A stretch of DNA of 64,000 nt, from assembly GCA_027592025.1 (NCBI GenBank), contig JAQCIQ010000003.1, positions 62,001 to 126,000 of the forward strand, given 5' to 3'. A program made the position numbers and the translations under genes. Under the pieces are notes generated by a model. The model searched no databases. It had not been told where the DNA came from and was given only the letters and a program-made list of their open reading frames with translations. Position 1 is the stretch's first letter. Each line of letters opens with the position of its first letter. Below, piece by piece: positions 8,229 through 18,576 of the stretch. Source of the stretch: Bacteroidota bacterium. Its GTDB lineage: Bacteria; Bacteroidota; Bacteroidia; Flavobacteriales; Flavobacteriaceae.

Positions 8229-9343
8229 GTATTGAGCATTACTGGCATGACCAACATGGTGATCGATTCACCAACTTCTAGTCCGTCAGAAGGGGTTAGG
8301 ATTCCTGCACGGTTTGGAAGACTCATGGAGAGCAAAACCTCTGACGAAGTCAAATTGGTCAACATTTCGGACAAAAACCTAGAGTTGAAACCTATTTGAA
8401 TGTCATCGCCTTGATAATCGCAAGTAAGTCTTTCTTCGGCTTTGTTGCTGAAATCGATGTCCTCTGCGGAAATGTTCAATTCGGCACCTGCTATTTTGAG
8501 CCTAATTTGGTGCGTCGTTTTATTGGAAAAAATTGAAACTCGTTTAACAGAACTCAAAAACTGGGATCTGGTAATGTACAACCGATTGGGGTTTTCTTTC
8601 GGGATAACCGCTTCGTAGTTGGGATATTTGCCATCAATCAATCGACAGATTAAGGTTTTGTTGTCGAAAGTGAACTTGGCATTCGATTCGTTGTAAGTTA
8701 CTGTTACTTCGGCGTCATACCCAGTCAAAAGACCTTTAAGAAGATTTAAAGGTTTTTTAGGCATGATGAATTCGGCAGTTTGAGCTGATTTTACATCTTT
8801 ACGCTCATATTTAACCAATTTATGAGCGTCTGTCGCAACAAAGGTCAAGCCTTCGGTAGAAAACTGAAAAAACACACCACTCATGACAGGTCTCAAATCG
8901 TCGTTACCTGCTGCGAAAATGGTTTTAGAAATCGCAGTAGCGAGCAAGTCACCAGGCAGATTGGTAGAACTTGGGTTGTCCAATTCGACGGTCTTTGGGA
9001 ATTCTGCACCGTCGGCATAGGCCAGGGCGTATTTTCCTTGACTTGAGCTGATTTCGATGGTGTGATTGTCTTCCACAACAAAGGTCAAGGGCTGTTCGGG
9101 AAAAGTTTTTAATATGTCTAAAAGCAATCGAGCTGGAATAGCCACCAGTCCTACAACGTCGCTTTCAACAGTTAGAGAAGCCGACATGGTTGTTTCAAGA
9201 TCACAGGAAGAAACCACCAAAGAACTTTTGTCCAAATCGAATAAAAAGTTATCTAAAATTGGAAGGGTATTCGAGCTGCTTATCACTCCTCCTAACTCTT
9301 GCAGTTGACGTAACAATTCTCCGCTGGATACAATAAATTTCAT
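8225..9343 (-). CDS. dnaN: DNA polymerase III beta subunit (sliding clamp)
   Basis: A 372-residue protein with three successive clamp domains, starting MKFIVSSGELLRQL and ending LVMPVML, both typical for Bacteroidota DnaN. It forms the dimeric ring that tethers the replicative polymerase and many repair factors to DNA. It has its own -7 element (9396-9403) and sits downstream of gldFG on the same strand, not next to dnaA as in many other phyla. The DnaX clamp-loader subunit is encoded near 56 kb in this window. Confidence 0.97.
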   Translation of the reverse strand: MKFIVSSGELLRQLQELGGVISSSNTLPILDNFLFDLDKSSLVVSSCDLETTMSASLTVESDVVGLVAIPARLLLDILKTFPEQPLTFVVEDNHTIEISSSQGKYALAYADGAEFPKTVELDNPSSTNLPGDLLATAISKTIFAAGNDDLRPVMSGVFFQFSTEGLTFVATDAHKLVKYERKDVKSAQTAEFIMPKKPLNLLKGLLTGYDAEVTVTYNESNAKFTFDNKTLICRLIDGKYPNYEAVIPKENPNRLYITRSQFLSSVKRVSIFSNKTTHQIRLKIAGAELNISAEDIDFSNKAEERLTCDYQGDDIQIGFNSRFLSEMLTNLTSSEVLLSMSLPNRAGILTPSDGLEVGESITMLVMPVMLNT

Positions 9344-9395
9344 AAAATCGTAAATTAAAACACTGTCTCATTATTGAGCAGCGCTATCTCGAATA

Positions 9396-9403
9396 CAAAT
9401 ATA
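9396..9403 (-). promoter_or_regulatory. -7 promoter element TATATTTG for dnaN
   Basis: Perfect TAnnTTTG on the minus strand, about 52 bp before the dnaN ATG, in the 64-bp gap behind gldFG. It would give dnaN a leader of about 48 nt. Confidence 0.55.
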
Positions 9404-9407
9404 TTTT

Positions 9408-11807
9408 TTATTGGTTGTTTTTGGAAACAAACTTATCAACAGTTTGACCGTATTTCCTTTCCCTGCGCACCCGATTCATGTATGCCAATGCCAGAAGAAT
9501 GACCACAGGAATGCCAATGTTGATAGATTGCCACTGCTTTTTGTGTTCTAATATTTTTTGAGGGTCAAGAAAGGCCAATTCCACAGTTTTCTGTTTGAGT
9601 GGAATTAACTCGAAATCATTAAGCAAATAGGAGACTGCATTGAGAAAAAGTTCTTTATTACCAAAGCGCTGTCCAGTCCATTGATCATACCCCAATTCCA
9701 TTGGTCCATTACGACTTACGTCATTGGCGATCAATTGTCCATCGGAAAAGACAATCATTTTACTCGAATCGCTTTGCTCTTTCCCGTTGGTGATATCAAA
9801 TGGTGCTAAGCGCAATTTGAAGGCAGATGAAATGGTTCCCTCCAATAACACGCCAAGGACATATTTGTTCTCCTTATTTGGGATACTGTCCAATTGTGAA
9901 ATCATATCCAAGTCTATAACTCTGGGCAATCCGAGCGCCGCAGAGCGGGATGATGTTTCCAAAAGAATGGTTTTTTTGACACCATTGTTTAACAGTTCAA
10001 TTGGATTGGCAAAATCAAATCTGACTTCAGCAAGACGAGCAGTGATCAGATTGTTAGAGTTTGATGCCAGTGGGCTAAATGGCCACGGAAATGTTTGAAA
10101 TTCGGTTTCGCTACCTTCGCCAAGGGCAAGTGTCAAAGGAGCTGAATTTTGATCCACCAAGAGTTGAGGGTTCAGACGGATGCCATAGCTGAAGAAAAAA
10201 TCAGTTAAATTGTAATCGTCATACATGGCAGTTGCTTCTCCCTGATCATTCAACAAACTTTCGATTGAAATATCCGAATTGTCAATCATCCACAACATGT
10301 TGCCTCCCGACATGAGATATTGATCAAGAGTAAATTTCTCTTCCTCCGAGAATCGTTCTCTCGGATCGGCAGAAATGACCAAATCATAGTTCTTTATCGC
10401 TTTCAGAGTTTCTTGAGGATTAGTAGCGACGCTGTCTAACGTAAATGGAGCAAGGTTGTAATAATACTTCAAACCAGAAAGTGCATCGGCTAACTTCAGA
10501 TCGGGCAGTTGACCGTTGCCTTTGAGAACGGCTATTTTTTTTGTCTTTTCGGCAGTCAATTTGTGTAGACCGTCCACAATGGCCCATTCCAATTGGGCAA
10601 TGGATTCCGAGGCCAAAGCAGTTTGATCTTTGTTCAAATCATTTGCCATCAATTTAATTTTGACAGTTTCGTTATTGAGACTGGCCAAGGCCCAAGGGAA
10701 AATAAGCTGACGTTTTAACTGTCCGTTTTCTTGAAGTTCCATTTGCATAGGACTCATCCCGCGCTGGGTCAATGCCTCAATATTTTGGGCAGACGCTTGA
10801 GGATCCTCCAAGGGATCGATGAGCTGAAATGAAATCAGGTCATTAATAGCTGTAATTTCTTCCAACAAGGCTATGGTCTCGTCTCTGAGTCTTTGAAATT
10901 CTCTAGGAAAATTGTCGCTCTCCAAAAAGACATCAATCACAGCAACTTGATCAACAGACTCTATGACTCGTACACTGGCTTCGTTAAGAGTGTACCTGTG
11001 ATCGTCGGTTAGGTCCAATCGACCTCCCGCTAAAGTCGATAAGTAGATCAAAATCAGATAAATGGATGCGGTCATCAGCATCGGTTTCAAAGACAATCTC
11101 ATTACTTTGAACTGCTGTATTCGCATCAAAGTCAAAGATGTAAAAAGGGCTGAGGCCAACAGAAAATATGCAATGGCGCTGCAGGGTATAACACCTTTAT
11201 TGAGAATGTCCAAAGCGTGGTTAAACTGGAAATCACCTAGCCCCAAGATTGACAACCCTTGATAACAAAAACTACAAATAGCAACCCCGAGGATAAAAGC
11301 TACAATTGGTTTGTTCGTCGTGCTAGAAGCGAACAGGCCTAAAGCAGAAAATGTCATGGTTAAAAACACCAGACCTATGTAACCGCTCATCATACTACCA
11401 GTATCTACATAATCAGGAACTGTGCTGGTTTGGTATATCGTTAGAATGTAGATCAAACTGGGTAACAAAGCCGCAAGAATGAGTAAGACAATACTGAGGT
11501 ACTTCCCGAGCACCAATTGCCAATCTGAAATAGGTGTGCAGCGCAATAGATCAATAGTGCCTTGTTGTCTTTCTTGGGCGATGCTTCTCATAGCAATCGC
11601 AGGAATCAGCACGACCAGCAGCCAAGGAGTCAATTCAAAATAGGGTTGTAAGTGTCCAAATCCAAACTTGAACACGTTAAAAGGAGAGTCGATGACCCAC
11701 AACATCAAGCCCGAGACGACCAAATAGGTGCCAACAATCAACCAACCCATGGTAGAAGAGAAAAAACTGCGCCATTCTTTTTGAATGAGCCTGTAGATCA
11801 ATTTCAT
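9408..11807 (-). CDS. gldFG: Fused GldF-GldG gliding motility ABC transporter protein
   Basis: One 799-residue frame joins two proteins that are separate in Flavobacterium. Residues 1 to about 240 match the permease GldF: several membrane segments, and QERQQGTIDLLRCTPIS after the second one. From about 245 a new membrane segment leads to GGRLDLTDDHRYTLNEAS, the start of the auxiliary subunit GldG, whose extracytoplasmic domain ends in a C-terminal membrane anchor (LLALAYMNRVRRERKYG). With the ATPase GldA, not in this window, it forms an ABC transporter linked to gliding. The start directly follows the SAM hydrolase stop, so the two are co-transcribed. Confidence 0.88.
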   Translation of the reverse strand: MKLIYRLIQKEWRSFFSSTMGWLIVGTYLVVSGLMLWVIDSPFNVFKFGFGHLQPYFELTPWLLVVLIPAIAMRSIAQERQQGTIDLLRCTPISDWQLVLGKYLSIVLLILAALLPSLIYILTIYQTSTVPDYVDTGSMMSGYIGLVFLTMTFSALGLFASSTTNKPIVAFILGVAICSFCYQGLSILGLGDFQFNHALDILNKGVIPCSAIAYFLLASALFTSLTLMRIQQFKVMRLSLKPMLMTASIYLILIYLSTLAGGRLDLTDDHRYTLNEASVRVIESVDQVAVIDVFLESDNFPREFQRLRDETIALLEEITAINDLISFQLIDPLEDPQASAQNIEALTQRGMSPMQMELQENGQLKRQLIFPWALASLNNETVKIKLMANDLNKDQTALASESIAQLEWAIVDGLHKLTAEKTKKIAVLKGNGQLPDLKLADALSGLKYYYNLAPFTLDSVATNPQETLKAIKNYDLVISADPRERFSEEEKFTLDQYLMSGGNMLWMIDNSDISIESLLNDQGEATAMYDDYNLTDFFFSYGIRLNPQLLVDQNSAPLTLALGEGSETEFQTFPWPFSPLASNSNNLITARLAEVRFDFANPIELLNNGVKKTILLETSSRSAALGLPRVIDLDMISQLDSIPNKENKYVLGVLLEGTISSAFKLRLAPFDITNGKEQSDSSKMIVFSDGQLIANDVSRNGPMELGYDQWTGQRFGNKELFLNAVSYLLNDFELIPLKQKTVELAFLDPQKILEHKKQWQSINIGIPVVILLALAYMNRVRRERKYGQTVDKFVSKNNQ

Positions 11808-12638
11808 TTATTGAAAATTTATAGTAATCACATCACGTTCATGAAGCCCCATCAGCGTAGAGGCACCTCCTACATGACCTGTATTTCCTTTGTAGAGGGC
11901 GATTTCGAGAAAGTCTGAACTGTTGAACAAGGCCAATTTTTTGCCCTCATCATGTCGTTGAGCAGCTGGTATGTTGAAGTTCACAATGTCCGTGTATCTT
12001 TCAAAAATGGTGTCAAATTTATAGTTGCGGGCACTGACTTCAAAACGTCGACCTTTTCGAGTTATTTCAAACAATTCTTTAGAGATGTTGGTCACAACAT
12101 TACCGTAGTTGTCGACGTAAATAACATAACCTGTAATTTTTCTTTGGTCTTCGGAAACGTTGGGAACGAGTTCTCTGATGGGTTTAATTTGTTCAATTGA
12201 TTTGCCAATGACATCGAGCTCACCACCACGAGCAATGTGACAGGCCACGTGGACAAAAACATCGAGCACAGGAAAGCTCGTATGAAGCTGTTGGTGAATA
12301 TTGATTTCAACAATTTTACGAGGAGCAATGTGGTTGGAGAGCATGCTCATGATGCCATTGTTGGCACAGACAAAAAAATGACCGTCCAGGGACAGAGCAA
12401 TGTGCTTGTTTTCTGGACTCAATTCCGAGTCAACCCCTATGATATGAACCGTGCCTTGAGGAAAACTCTTGTAAGCCCCTTTAATGACATAGGCTGCTTC
12501 GGGAATGTTGAAGGGTGAAATGGAGTGCGTGATATCGACCACATTGACTTCTGGCATCAATCCCAAAATGGCACCCTTGACACTACCCACAGAGGGATCT
12601 TTCAAGCCGAAATCAGTAGTCAAGGTTATGACAGCCAT
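11808..12638 (-). CDS. SAM hydroxide adenosyltransferase (SAM hydrolase, DUF62 family)
   Basis: A 276-residue member of the family that uses water or hydroxide to split S-adenosylmethionine into adenosine and methionine. The N-terminal motif TLTTDFGLKDPSVGSVKGAI, and the segments VVDITHSI and NNGIMSML, match the family. Halogenases of the same fold are rare and would need specific loop changes that are not obvious. The stop codon touches the gldFG start, which suggests a two-gene transcript. Its physiological role is poorly understood. It diverges from phoH; the 199-bp gap (12639-12837) has one TAATTTTG at 12721-12728 but no gene. Confidence 0.87.
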   Translation of the reverse strand: MAVITLTTDFGLKDPSVGSVKGAILGLMPEVNVVDITHSISPFNIPEAAYVIKGAYKSFPQGTVHIIGVDSELSPENKHIALSLDGHFFVCANNGIMSMLSNHIAPRKIVEINIHQQLHTSFPVLDVFVHVACHIARGGELDVIGKSIEQIKPIRELVPNVSEDQRKITGYVIYVDNYGNVVTNISKELFEITRKGRRFEVSARNYKFDTIFERYTDIVNFNIPAAQRHDEGKKLALFNSSDFLEIALYKGNTGHVGGASTLMGLHERDVITINFQ

Positions 12639-12837
12639 ATTGAATTATTGCAATTGTCCGAATCAAACATCGAGTCAAAAATTACCAACAAAAATCGGTG
12701 AAAAAAAAACATCCTCCGATTAATTTTGAACCTAATTTTTCTTTAAGTTCGTAGGGTACTTGATGAAATCTTGACGGATTTTATCTGACATTACAAATCT
12801 AAGAAATCAATAGGGATTTATATTAACTTTTAAGCTT

Positions 12838-13791
12838 TTGAACGAACTTACGATTGAGTTAGAAGAGGTCAATCCAAAATATTTTTTTGGAACTCAAGAA
12901 GCCAATGTTGACTTACTCAGACGTTATTTTCCTAAACTCAAAATTGTGGCAAGGGGAAATAAGCTCATGGCCTATGGAGATGAGGCGCTTTTGGACGAGT
13001 TTGACCAACGCATGGCGGAGTTGTTAGAGCATTTTCTCAAATACAATATTTTAGAGGCCGAAGCAGTAGAAAACATTTTGATCAATGCAGGTCAACCAAC
13101 CTTCGATGAAAGTTTGGGTAATGACGTTTTGGTTCATGGCGTTGGAGGCAGAGCCATCAAAGCGCAAACGGCCAATCAACGCAAGTTGGTTGATTTGATG
13201 GACAATAACGACATGGTATTTGCCATTGGACCCGCTGGAACCGGTAAAACCTACACCTGTGTCGCCTTGGCAGTGAGAGCCTTGAAACGCAAAGAAGTTC
13301 AGCGGATAGTTTTGACTAGACCAGCAGTAGAAGCAGGGGAGAATCTCGGTTTTTTGCCCGGGGACATGAAAGAAAAACTCGATCCTTACATGCAACCCCT
13401 GTACGACGCGTTACGCGATATGATACCCTATGAAAAATTAGACAACTTCATCGAAAAAGGCGTGATTCAAATTGCACCTTTGGCATTTATGAGAGGGCGC
13501 ACACTTGATAGAGCATTTGTCATTCTCGATGAGGCTCAGAATACCACCCACGGTCAAATGAAAATGTTTTTGACCAGAATGGGTAAAAGTGCAAAGTTTA
13601 TGATAACTGGAGATCCAGGCCAAATCGATCTTCCAAGAAGAACTACGTCTGGTCTCAAAGAAGCCTTGTTGATACTCAATGACGTGCCAGGTATTGGAAT
13701 TATAAAACTGGACGATCGCGATGTCATCAGACACCGATTGGTCAAGAAAATCTTATCGGCATACAAAGACATAGAAAATCTCAACGAATGA
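12838..13791 (+). CDS. phoH: PhoH family ATPase
   Basis: A 317-residue PhoH-like protein: N-terminal region of about 110 residues, then a RecA/helicase-like ATPase with Walker A GPAGTGKT at 131-138, the TRPAVEAGE block, and Walker B VILDEAQN. PhoH proteins are RNA-linked ATPases of uncertain role. The start is a TTG: the N-terminus [20 protein letters not shown] lines up with Bacteroidota PhoH, and there is no ATG until about residue 44. It overlaps purC by four bases (ATGA), so the two are translationally coupled. Confidence 0.92.
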   Translation: MNELTIELEEVNPKYFFGTQEANVDLLRRYFPKLKIVARGNKLMAYGDEALLDEFDQRMAELLEHFLKYNILEAEAVENILINAGQPTFDESLGNDVLVHGVGGRAIKAQTANQRKLVDLMDNNDMVFAIGPAGTGKTYTCVALAVRALKRKEVQRIVLTRPAVEAGENLGFLPGDMKEKLDPYMQPLYDALRDMIPYEKLDNFIEKGVIQIAPLAFMRGRTLDRAFVILDEAQNTTHGQMKMFLTRMGKSAKFMITGDPGQIDLPRRTTSGLKEALLILNDVPGIGIIKLDDRDVIRHRLVKKILSAYKDIENLNE

Positions 13792-14741
13792 GCAAAGCAT
13801 TGATGCATACCAATTTCGATTTACCTGGGTTAATAAACATTTACAGAGGTAAAGTCAGGGAGGTTTATCGCCTCGAAGGGGACGTGATGGTCATGGTGGC
13901 CACCGACCGTATTTCAGCCTTTGATGTGGTCTTGCCTAAAGGCATTCCCTATAAGGGTCAAATTTTAAATCAAATTGCCACCCATATGATGTCAGCGACT
14001 GAAGACATTGTTCCCAATTGGCTTATGGGCACTCCTGATCCCAATGTGGCCATAGGACAGGCTTGCGAACCCTTTATGGTTGAAATGGTCATCAGAGGCT
14101 ATTTGTCCGGTCACGCAGCCCGCGAGTACAAGCTTGGTAAAAGAGTATTGTGTGGCGTCTCAATGCCCGAAGAAATGGTAGAAAATGATGCCTTCCCAGA
14201 ACCAATCATCACGCCGGCCACAAAAGCTGAAAAAGGGTCTCATGATGAGGACATTTCAAAGGAGAATTTATTGGCACGATCTATTGTAAGTCCTGAAGAT
14301 TATGCTGTCCTCGAAGACTACACCCGCAAACTATTTGCTCGAGGAACAGCTTTGGCAGCAGAGCGAGGATTGATTTTGGTGGATACTAAATACGAGTTTG
14401 GAAAAACAAAGGATGGAAAAATTGTTTTGATTGATGAAATTCACACTCCCGATTCTTCGCGCTATTTCTATGCCGACGGTTATGAAGAAAGACAACGATC
14501 TGGAGTTCCTCAGAAACAACTGTCTAAGGAGTTTGTGAGACAATGGCTTATTGAAAATAATTTCCAAGGCTTGGCTGGGCAGACCGTTCCCGCAATGAGC
14601 GATGAGTTCGTTCAATCTGTCAGTGAGCGTTATATTGAATTGTACGAACACATTACCGGGGAAACTTTTTACAAAGCCTATACTGCCACAGTTGAAGCCC
14701 GGATAGAGTCAAATGTATTGGCTTATCTGAGTCAAATGTAA
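13788..14741 (+). CDS. purC: Phosphoribosylaminoimidazole-succinocarboxamide synthase
   Basis: A 317-residue SAICAR synthetase of the longer form. The N-terminal YRGKVREVY and [14 protein letters not shown] blocks, and [13 protein letters not shown] with DGY further on, are the PurC signatures. It joins CAIR and aspartate using ATP in purine synthesis, in the cytosol. The ATG lies in the four-base ATGA overlap with the phoH stop. acs follows after 11 bp, so phoH-purC-acs probably form one transcript, although the three functions are not obviously related. Confidence 0.96.
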   Translation: MSKALMHTNFDLPGLINIYRGKVREVYRLEGDVMVMVATDRISAFDVVLPKGIPYKGQILNQIATHMMSATEDIVPNWLMGTPDPNVAIGQACEPFMVEMVIRGYLSGHAAREYKLGKRVLCGVSMPEEMVENDAFPEPIITPATKAEKGSHDEDISKENLLARSIVSPEDYAVLEDYTRKLFARGTALAAERGLILVDTKYEFGKTKDGKIVLIDEIHTPDSSRYFYADGYEERQRSGVPQKQLSKEFVRQWLIENNFQGLAGQTVPAMSDEFVQSVSERYIELYEHITGETFYKAYTATVEARIESNVLAYLSQM

Positions 14742-14752
14742 ACTTAACGATT

Positions 14753-16657
14753 TTGAATTATCACATTCAGTCTTACCAACAGTATGAAAAGGCTCGGCAA
14801 GAGGCCCAGTTAAACCCTGAACTGTTTTGGGACAAAATTGCTCAAGACAATTTCATATGGAAGAAGCCTTGGCATACGACTTTGAATTACGATTTTTCGA
14901 AGCCCGAGGTGAAATGGTTTGAGGGAGGTCAATTGAACATAACCGAGAATTGCTTGGACCGCCATCTCAAAGATCGGGCCCAGCAAACCGCTATTATTTT
15001 TGAACCCAATGACCCTCATTCTAAGACAGAACATCTGAGTTATCAAGATTTACACCAAAGGGTTTGCAAGTTTGCCAATGTTCTGCAATCCAATGGCATC
15101 GAAAAAGGCGATAGAGTGTGCCTATATTTACCCATGATACCCGAATTGGCCGTTGCTGTTTTGGCCTGTGCCCGAATTGGTGCTATTCATTCCGTGGTTT
15201 TTGCTGGCTTTTCGGCAGCGGCCTTGGCCACTAGAATCATCGATTGTGATGCCAAATTGGTCATTACCTCCGACGGTGGATTTCGCGGCGATAAGATTCT
15301 GGATTTAAAAACCATTGTAGATAGGGCATTGGAAGATTGTGCCATGGTTAAAACTGTTTTATTGGTCAAAAGAACAGGAAACAGGGTTGTTTTAAAACCA
15401 AACAGAGATGCCTGGATTCAACCTCAATTAGATAGTGCTTCTGTCGATTGTCCAGCAGTAGTGATGGAGTCGGAAGATCCTTTATTTATTCTCTATACTT
15501 CTGGTTCAACTGGCCAACCCAAAGGCATGATGCACACCACAGGAGGATACATGGTCTATTCGGCCTATACCTTCAAGAATTACTTTCAATATACCGAAGG
15601 GGATGTGTACTGGTGTACTGCGGATATAGGTTGGATTACGGGTCATAGTTATATTGTTTATGGGCCCCTGTTGAATGGAGCTACAACTGTCATGTTTGAG
15701 GGTGTTCCAAGTTATCCCGATTTCGGTCGATTTTGGGACATTGTCCAAAAACACAGAGTGACCCAGTTTTACACTGCTCCTACGGCTATAAGAACATTAG
15801 CGAAACAACCGCTCTCTTTGGTGACTTCACGCGATTTGAGCAGTCTCAAAGTGTTAGGAACAGTAGGCGAGCCGATTAATGAAGATGCCTGGCATTGGTA
15901 TCATGAACACATAGGTGGAGGGAAAATACCCGTCATTGACACGTGGTGGCAGACGGAAACAGGAGGAATAATGATTGCGAATCTGCCTGGAATTATCGAA
16001 GCGAAGCCAACCTTCGCCACCAAACCAATGCCCGGAATTCAGGTTGTCTTGAAGTCTGAAGACGGACAGACTTTGGAAGGGTCAGCAGCAGGAAGTCTGT
16101 GTATTGATTTTCCATGGCCTTCTATGGCAAGAACCATTTGGGGCAATCACAATAGGTTTCGGGATACTTATTTTTCGACTTTCCAAGGTTGTTATTTCAC
16201 GGGAGATGGCGCCATACGAGATGACCATGGAAACTATCGAATTACCGGCAGGGTAGATGATGTGATTATTGTTTCTGGGCACAATCTAGGTACTGCCCCT
16301 ATCGAAGACGCCATCAATGAGCATCCCCAAATTGCGGAATCGGCAGTGGTAGGAAAACCTCACGACATCAAGGGTCAATCCCTTTGTGGGTTTGTTATTC
16401 CAAAAAATCAAAGTATAGACGCTTCTGATTTGTTATCGAGCGTCAACCGGCTGATATCGGAAGAAATTGGGCCTATCGCCAAGTTGGATCAAATATTGGT
16501 CGTAAGCGGTTTGCCAAAAACGCGTTCAGGAAAAATTATGAGACGTATTTTAAGAAAAATTGCAGGAGGTGAAACTTCAAACCTCGGTGATATTTCTACC
16601 TTACTTAATCCAGAAGTTGTGGATGAAATTATCCAACAGTTTCATCAATCGAAATAG
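14753..16657 (+). CDS. acs: Acetyl-CoA synthetase (acetate-CoA ligase)
   Basis: A 634-residue AMP-forming acetyl-CoA synthetase. It has the N-terminal ACAS block, the AMP-binding loop YTSGSTGQPKGMMHT, WWQTETGG, the hinge GRVDDVI and the C-terminal catalytic-lysine motif RSGKIMRR, whose lysine is usually controlled by acetylation. It activates acetate to acetyl-CoA. The start is a TTG (MNYHIQSYQQYE), 11 bp after purC; no ATG fits the family N-terminus. The 3' end overlaps the convergent M42 peptidase by 13 bp. Confidence 0.96.
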   Translation: MNYHIQSYQQYEKARQEAQLNPELFWDKIAQDNFIWKKPWHTTLNYDFSKPEVKWFEGGQLNITENCLDRHLKDRAQQTAIIFEPNDPHSKTEHLSYQDLHQRVCKFANVLQSNGIEKGDRVCLYLPMIPELAVAVLACARIGAIHSVVFAGFSAAALATRIIDCDAKLVITSDGGFRGDKILDLKTIVDRALEDCAMVKTVLLVKRTGNRVVLKPNRDAWIQPQLDSASVDCPAVVMESEDPLFILYTSGSTGQPKGMMHTTGGYMVYSAYTFKNYFQYTEGDVYWCTADIGWITGHSYIVYGPLLNGATTVMFEGVPSYPDFGRFWDIVQKHRVTQFYTAPTAIRTLAKQPLSLVTSRDLSSLKVLGTVGEPINEDAWHWYHEHIGGGKIPVIDTWWQTETGGIMIANLPGIIEAKPTFATKPMPGIQVVLKSEDGQTLEGSAAGSLCIDFPWPSMARTIWGNHNRFRDTYFSTFQGCYFTGDGAIRDDHGNYRITGRVDDVIIVSGHNLGTAPIEDAINEHPQIAESAVVGKPHDIKGQSLCGFVIPKNQSIDASDLLSSVNRLISEEIGPIAKLDQILVVSGLPKTRSGKIMRRILRKIAGGETSNLGDISTLLNPEVVDEIIQQFHQSK

Positions 16658-17730
16658 CTGAAAGATTCGTTGTTTTCAATTTTTAATAGAGTGTGATAAA
16701 TCATCAATATCACGTTTTCAACGTCTTCTTTTCTTACCATTTCTACGGTAGTGTGCATGTACCGCAAAGGCAATGAGATCAATGCCGATGGCACTCCGCC
16801 ATTGCTGTAGGCAAAAGCATCAGTGTCTGTCCCTGTGGCTCTTGAAAGGGCGTTTCTTTGGAAAGGAATCTTGTTTTCAACGGCTGCAGCAATAATTTTC
16901 TCTCTGAGTTTATGCTGAACTGCTGGGGCGTAGGCAATAACTGGGCCTTTGCCAATTTCACAGTGACCTTCCTTTTTCTTCTCAATCATTGGGGTGGTGG
17001 TATCGTGAGTGACGTCGGTAATAATTGCCACATTAGGTTTGATGGTATTGGTAATCATTTCGGCACCTCTTAGGCCAATTTCCTCTTGGACAGAATTAGT
17101 GATGTATAATCCAAAAGGAAGCTTTTTTTTGTTTTCATGAAGCAATCTTGCCACTTCGGCAATCATAAAACCACCCATGCGGTTATCCAGTGCGCGACAA
17201 ACAAAATTGTCTTTGTTCAAAATATGAAAAGTATCGGGGTAAGTAATTACGCATCCCACGTGAACTCCAAGCTTTTCGACTTCTTCCTTTTTAGTGCATC
17301 CAACGTCAATAAAGATGTTCTCAAGACTTGGTGCTTGTTCTTTACCGTCGCGACGGGTATGGATGGCTGGCCATCCAAAAACTCCTTTGACAATTCCTTT
17401 ATCCGTGTGGATGTTTACAATCTTACTCGGGGCAATTTGGTGATCGCTGCCGCCGTTGCGAATGACATAAATCAGCCCATCGTCGGTAATGAAATTGACA
17501 TACCATGAAATTTCATCGGCATGACCTTCAATGACCACCCTGTATTTGGCCTTGGGATTGATCACACCTACAGCCGAACCATAGTTGTCAGTAATGAACT
17601 CATCGACATACGGTTTCAAATAATCCATCCACAATTTTTGGCCCGTCCACTCGTAGCCCGTTGGTGCGGAATTGTTGAGGTATTTTTCGAGAAAATTGAT
17701 CGACGACTTATTGAGAATGGATTTTTTCAT
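16645..17730 (-). CDS. M42-family aminopeptidase
   Basis: A cytosolic metallo-aminopeptidase of about 361 residues. Metal-ligand segments are visible: EGHADEISW, the Asp in ALDNRMGG, QEEIGLRGAE (catalytic Glu pair), TDVTHDTT and the late RYMHTTVE. M42 enzymes form tetrahedral complexes that trim peptides, usually with Zn or Co. I start it at the ATG at 17730 (MKKSILNKSSINFLEKYLNN), which aligns with the family; the in-frame extension to 17853 runs through the promoter region of the divergent gene and looks non-coding. Confidence 0.9.
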   Translation of the reverse strand: MKKSILNKSSINFLEKYLNNSAPTGYEWTGQKLWMDYLKPYVDEFITDNYGSAVGVINPKAKYRVVIEGHADEISWYVNFITDDGLIYVIRNGGSDHQIAPSKIVNIHTDKGIVKGVFGWPAIHTRRDGKEQAPSLENIFIDVGCTKKEEVEKLGVHVGCVITYPDTFHILNKDNFVCRALDNRMGGFMIAEVARLLHENKKKLPFGLYITNSVQEEIGLRGAEMITNTIKPNVAIITDVTHDTTTPMIEKKKEGHCEIGKGPVIAYAPAVQHKLREKIIAAAVENKIPFQRNALSRATGTDTDAFAYSNGGVPSALISLPLRYMHTTVEMVRKEDVENVILMIYHTLLKIENNESFSYFD

Positions 17731-17801
17731 ATTAAATTTTTTACTGGCACTAAAATAGTAATAATAATGAACTATTGAGCGTTCAAATTGTAGCGAATTG
17801 C

Positions 17802-17809
17802 TAAATTTG
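17802..17809 (+). promoter_or_regulatory. -7 promoter element TAAATTTG before the DUF4294 gene
   Basis: Perfect TAnnTTTG match ending 4 bp before the ATG at 17814. Either the mRNA is leaderless or translation starts at the in-frame ATG at 17829, which would give a leader of about 16 nt. Confidence 0.55.
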
Positions 17810-17813
17810 TAAG

Positions 17814-18524
17814 ATGATTTTACAAACGATGTTGCGTTGTTTTTGTTTGTCATTCATGCTCTCGGTGGGATTTGTGAAAGCTCAAGTTCCAGAGGTTGAG
17901 AATGACAGCATTGATTACGGTTTTGTTATCGTTGAAGGGGACACGCTCTATGGCCCGACCATTAATTTAGACCCAATTACTCTTTTTCCAAAACTGAAAT
18001 ATGATTCGGAAGCTGCCAGACGCAGATACCTCACCCTGAAAAGAAAGACTTACAAAGTTTATCCTTATGCCAAATTGGCCTCAGAAAACTTGACCAAACT
18101 CAACTATAGATTAAGCCAACTCAAAAGAAAAAGTCAACAGAAAAAATATGCCAAAACCATTGAAAAATATTTGGAAGGCGAATTCAAGGAGGAGTTGCAG
18201 AAGTTTACCATTACTGAAGGACAAATATTGATAACCCTCATTCATAGGCAAACGGGAATTACTGCCTACGATTTGATCAAAAGTTTGAGGAGTGGTTGGA
18301 AGGCCTATTGGTATAACAATACAGCGAAACTGTTCAACATGTCTTTAAAGGTCAAATATGACCCTGCAAACAATTTTGAACATTATTGCGTCGAAGACAT
18401 CCTTCAAAGGGCCTTTGAAAATGGCGATTTAGAAGCACAGGACCCTGCAATGAAAATTGACTTCCTCAAACTGAGGTCCCAATGGATCAAAAAAGGGCTC
18501 AATCCTGGCTCTACCAAACAGTAA
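17814..18524 (+). CDS. DUF4294 domain protein, secreted
   Basis: A 236-residue protein with a signal peptide (residues 1-23, ending VKA) and a single DUF4294 domain, a Bacteroidota family without known function. Recognisable parts are the GFVIVEGDTLYGP and YKVYPYAKLASENL segments, and a lysine-rich helix around 110-130. The end is highly charged. The ATG at 17829 (MLRCFCLSFML) is an equally good start and fits the -7 element better. It probably acts in the periplasm. Confidence 0.85.
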   Translation: MILQTMLRCFCLSFMLSVGFVKAQVPEVENDSIDYGFVIVEGDTLYGPTINLDPITLFPKLKYDSEAARRRYLTLKRKTYKVYPYAKLASENLTKLNYRLSQLKRKSQQKKYAKTIEKYLEGEFKEELQKFTITEGQILITLIHRQTGITAYDLIKSLRSGWKAYWYNNTAKLFNMSLKVKYDPANNFEHYCVEDILQRAFENGDLEAQDPAMKIDFLKLRSQWIKKGLNPGSTKQ

Positions 18525-18561
18525 CAATGGAGGCCTAAATCTTTTCTTAGTTTTTTAAGCT

Positions 18562-18569
18562 TACCTTTG
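18562..18569 (+). promoter_or_regulatory. -7 promoter element TACCTTTG before the THUMP methyltransferase gene
   Basis: Perfect TAnnTTTG, 7 bp before the ATG, predicting a leader of only about 4 nt. Confidence 0.5.
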
Positions 18570-18576
18570 CCGCAAC

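Noticed and set aside
11062-11262. Plus-strand frame antisense to gldFG, and similar long frames opposite other genes
   Set aside because: They have no family resemblance, promoter or spacing, and are explained by the real gene on the other strand.
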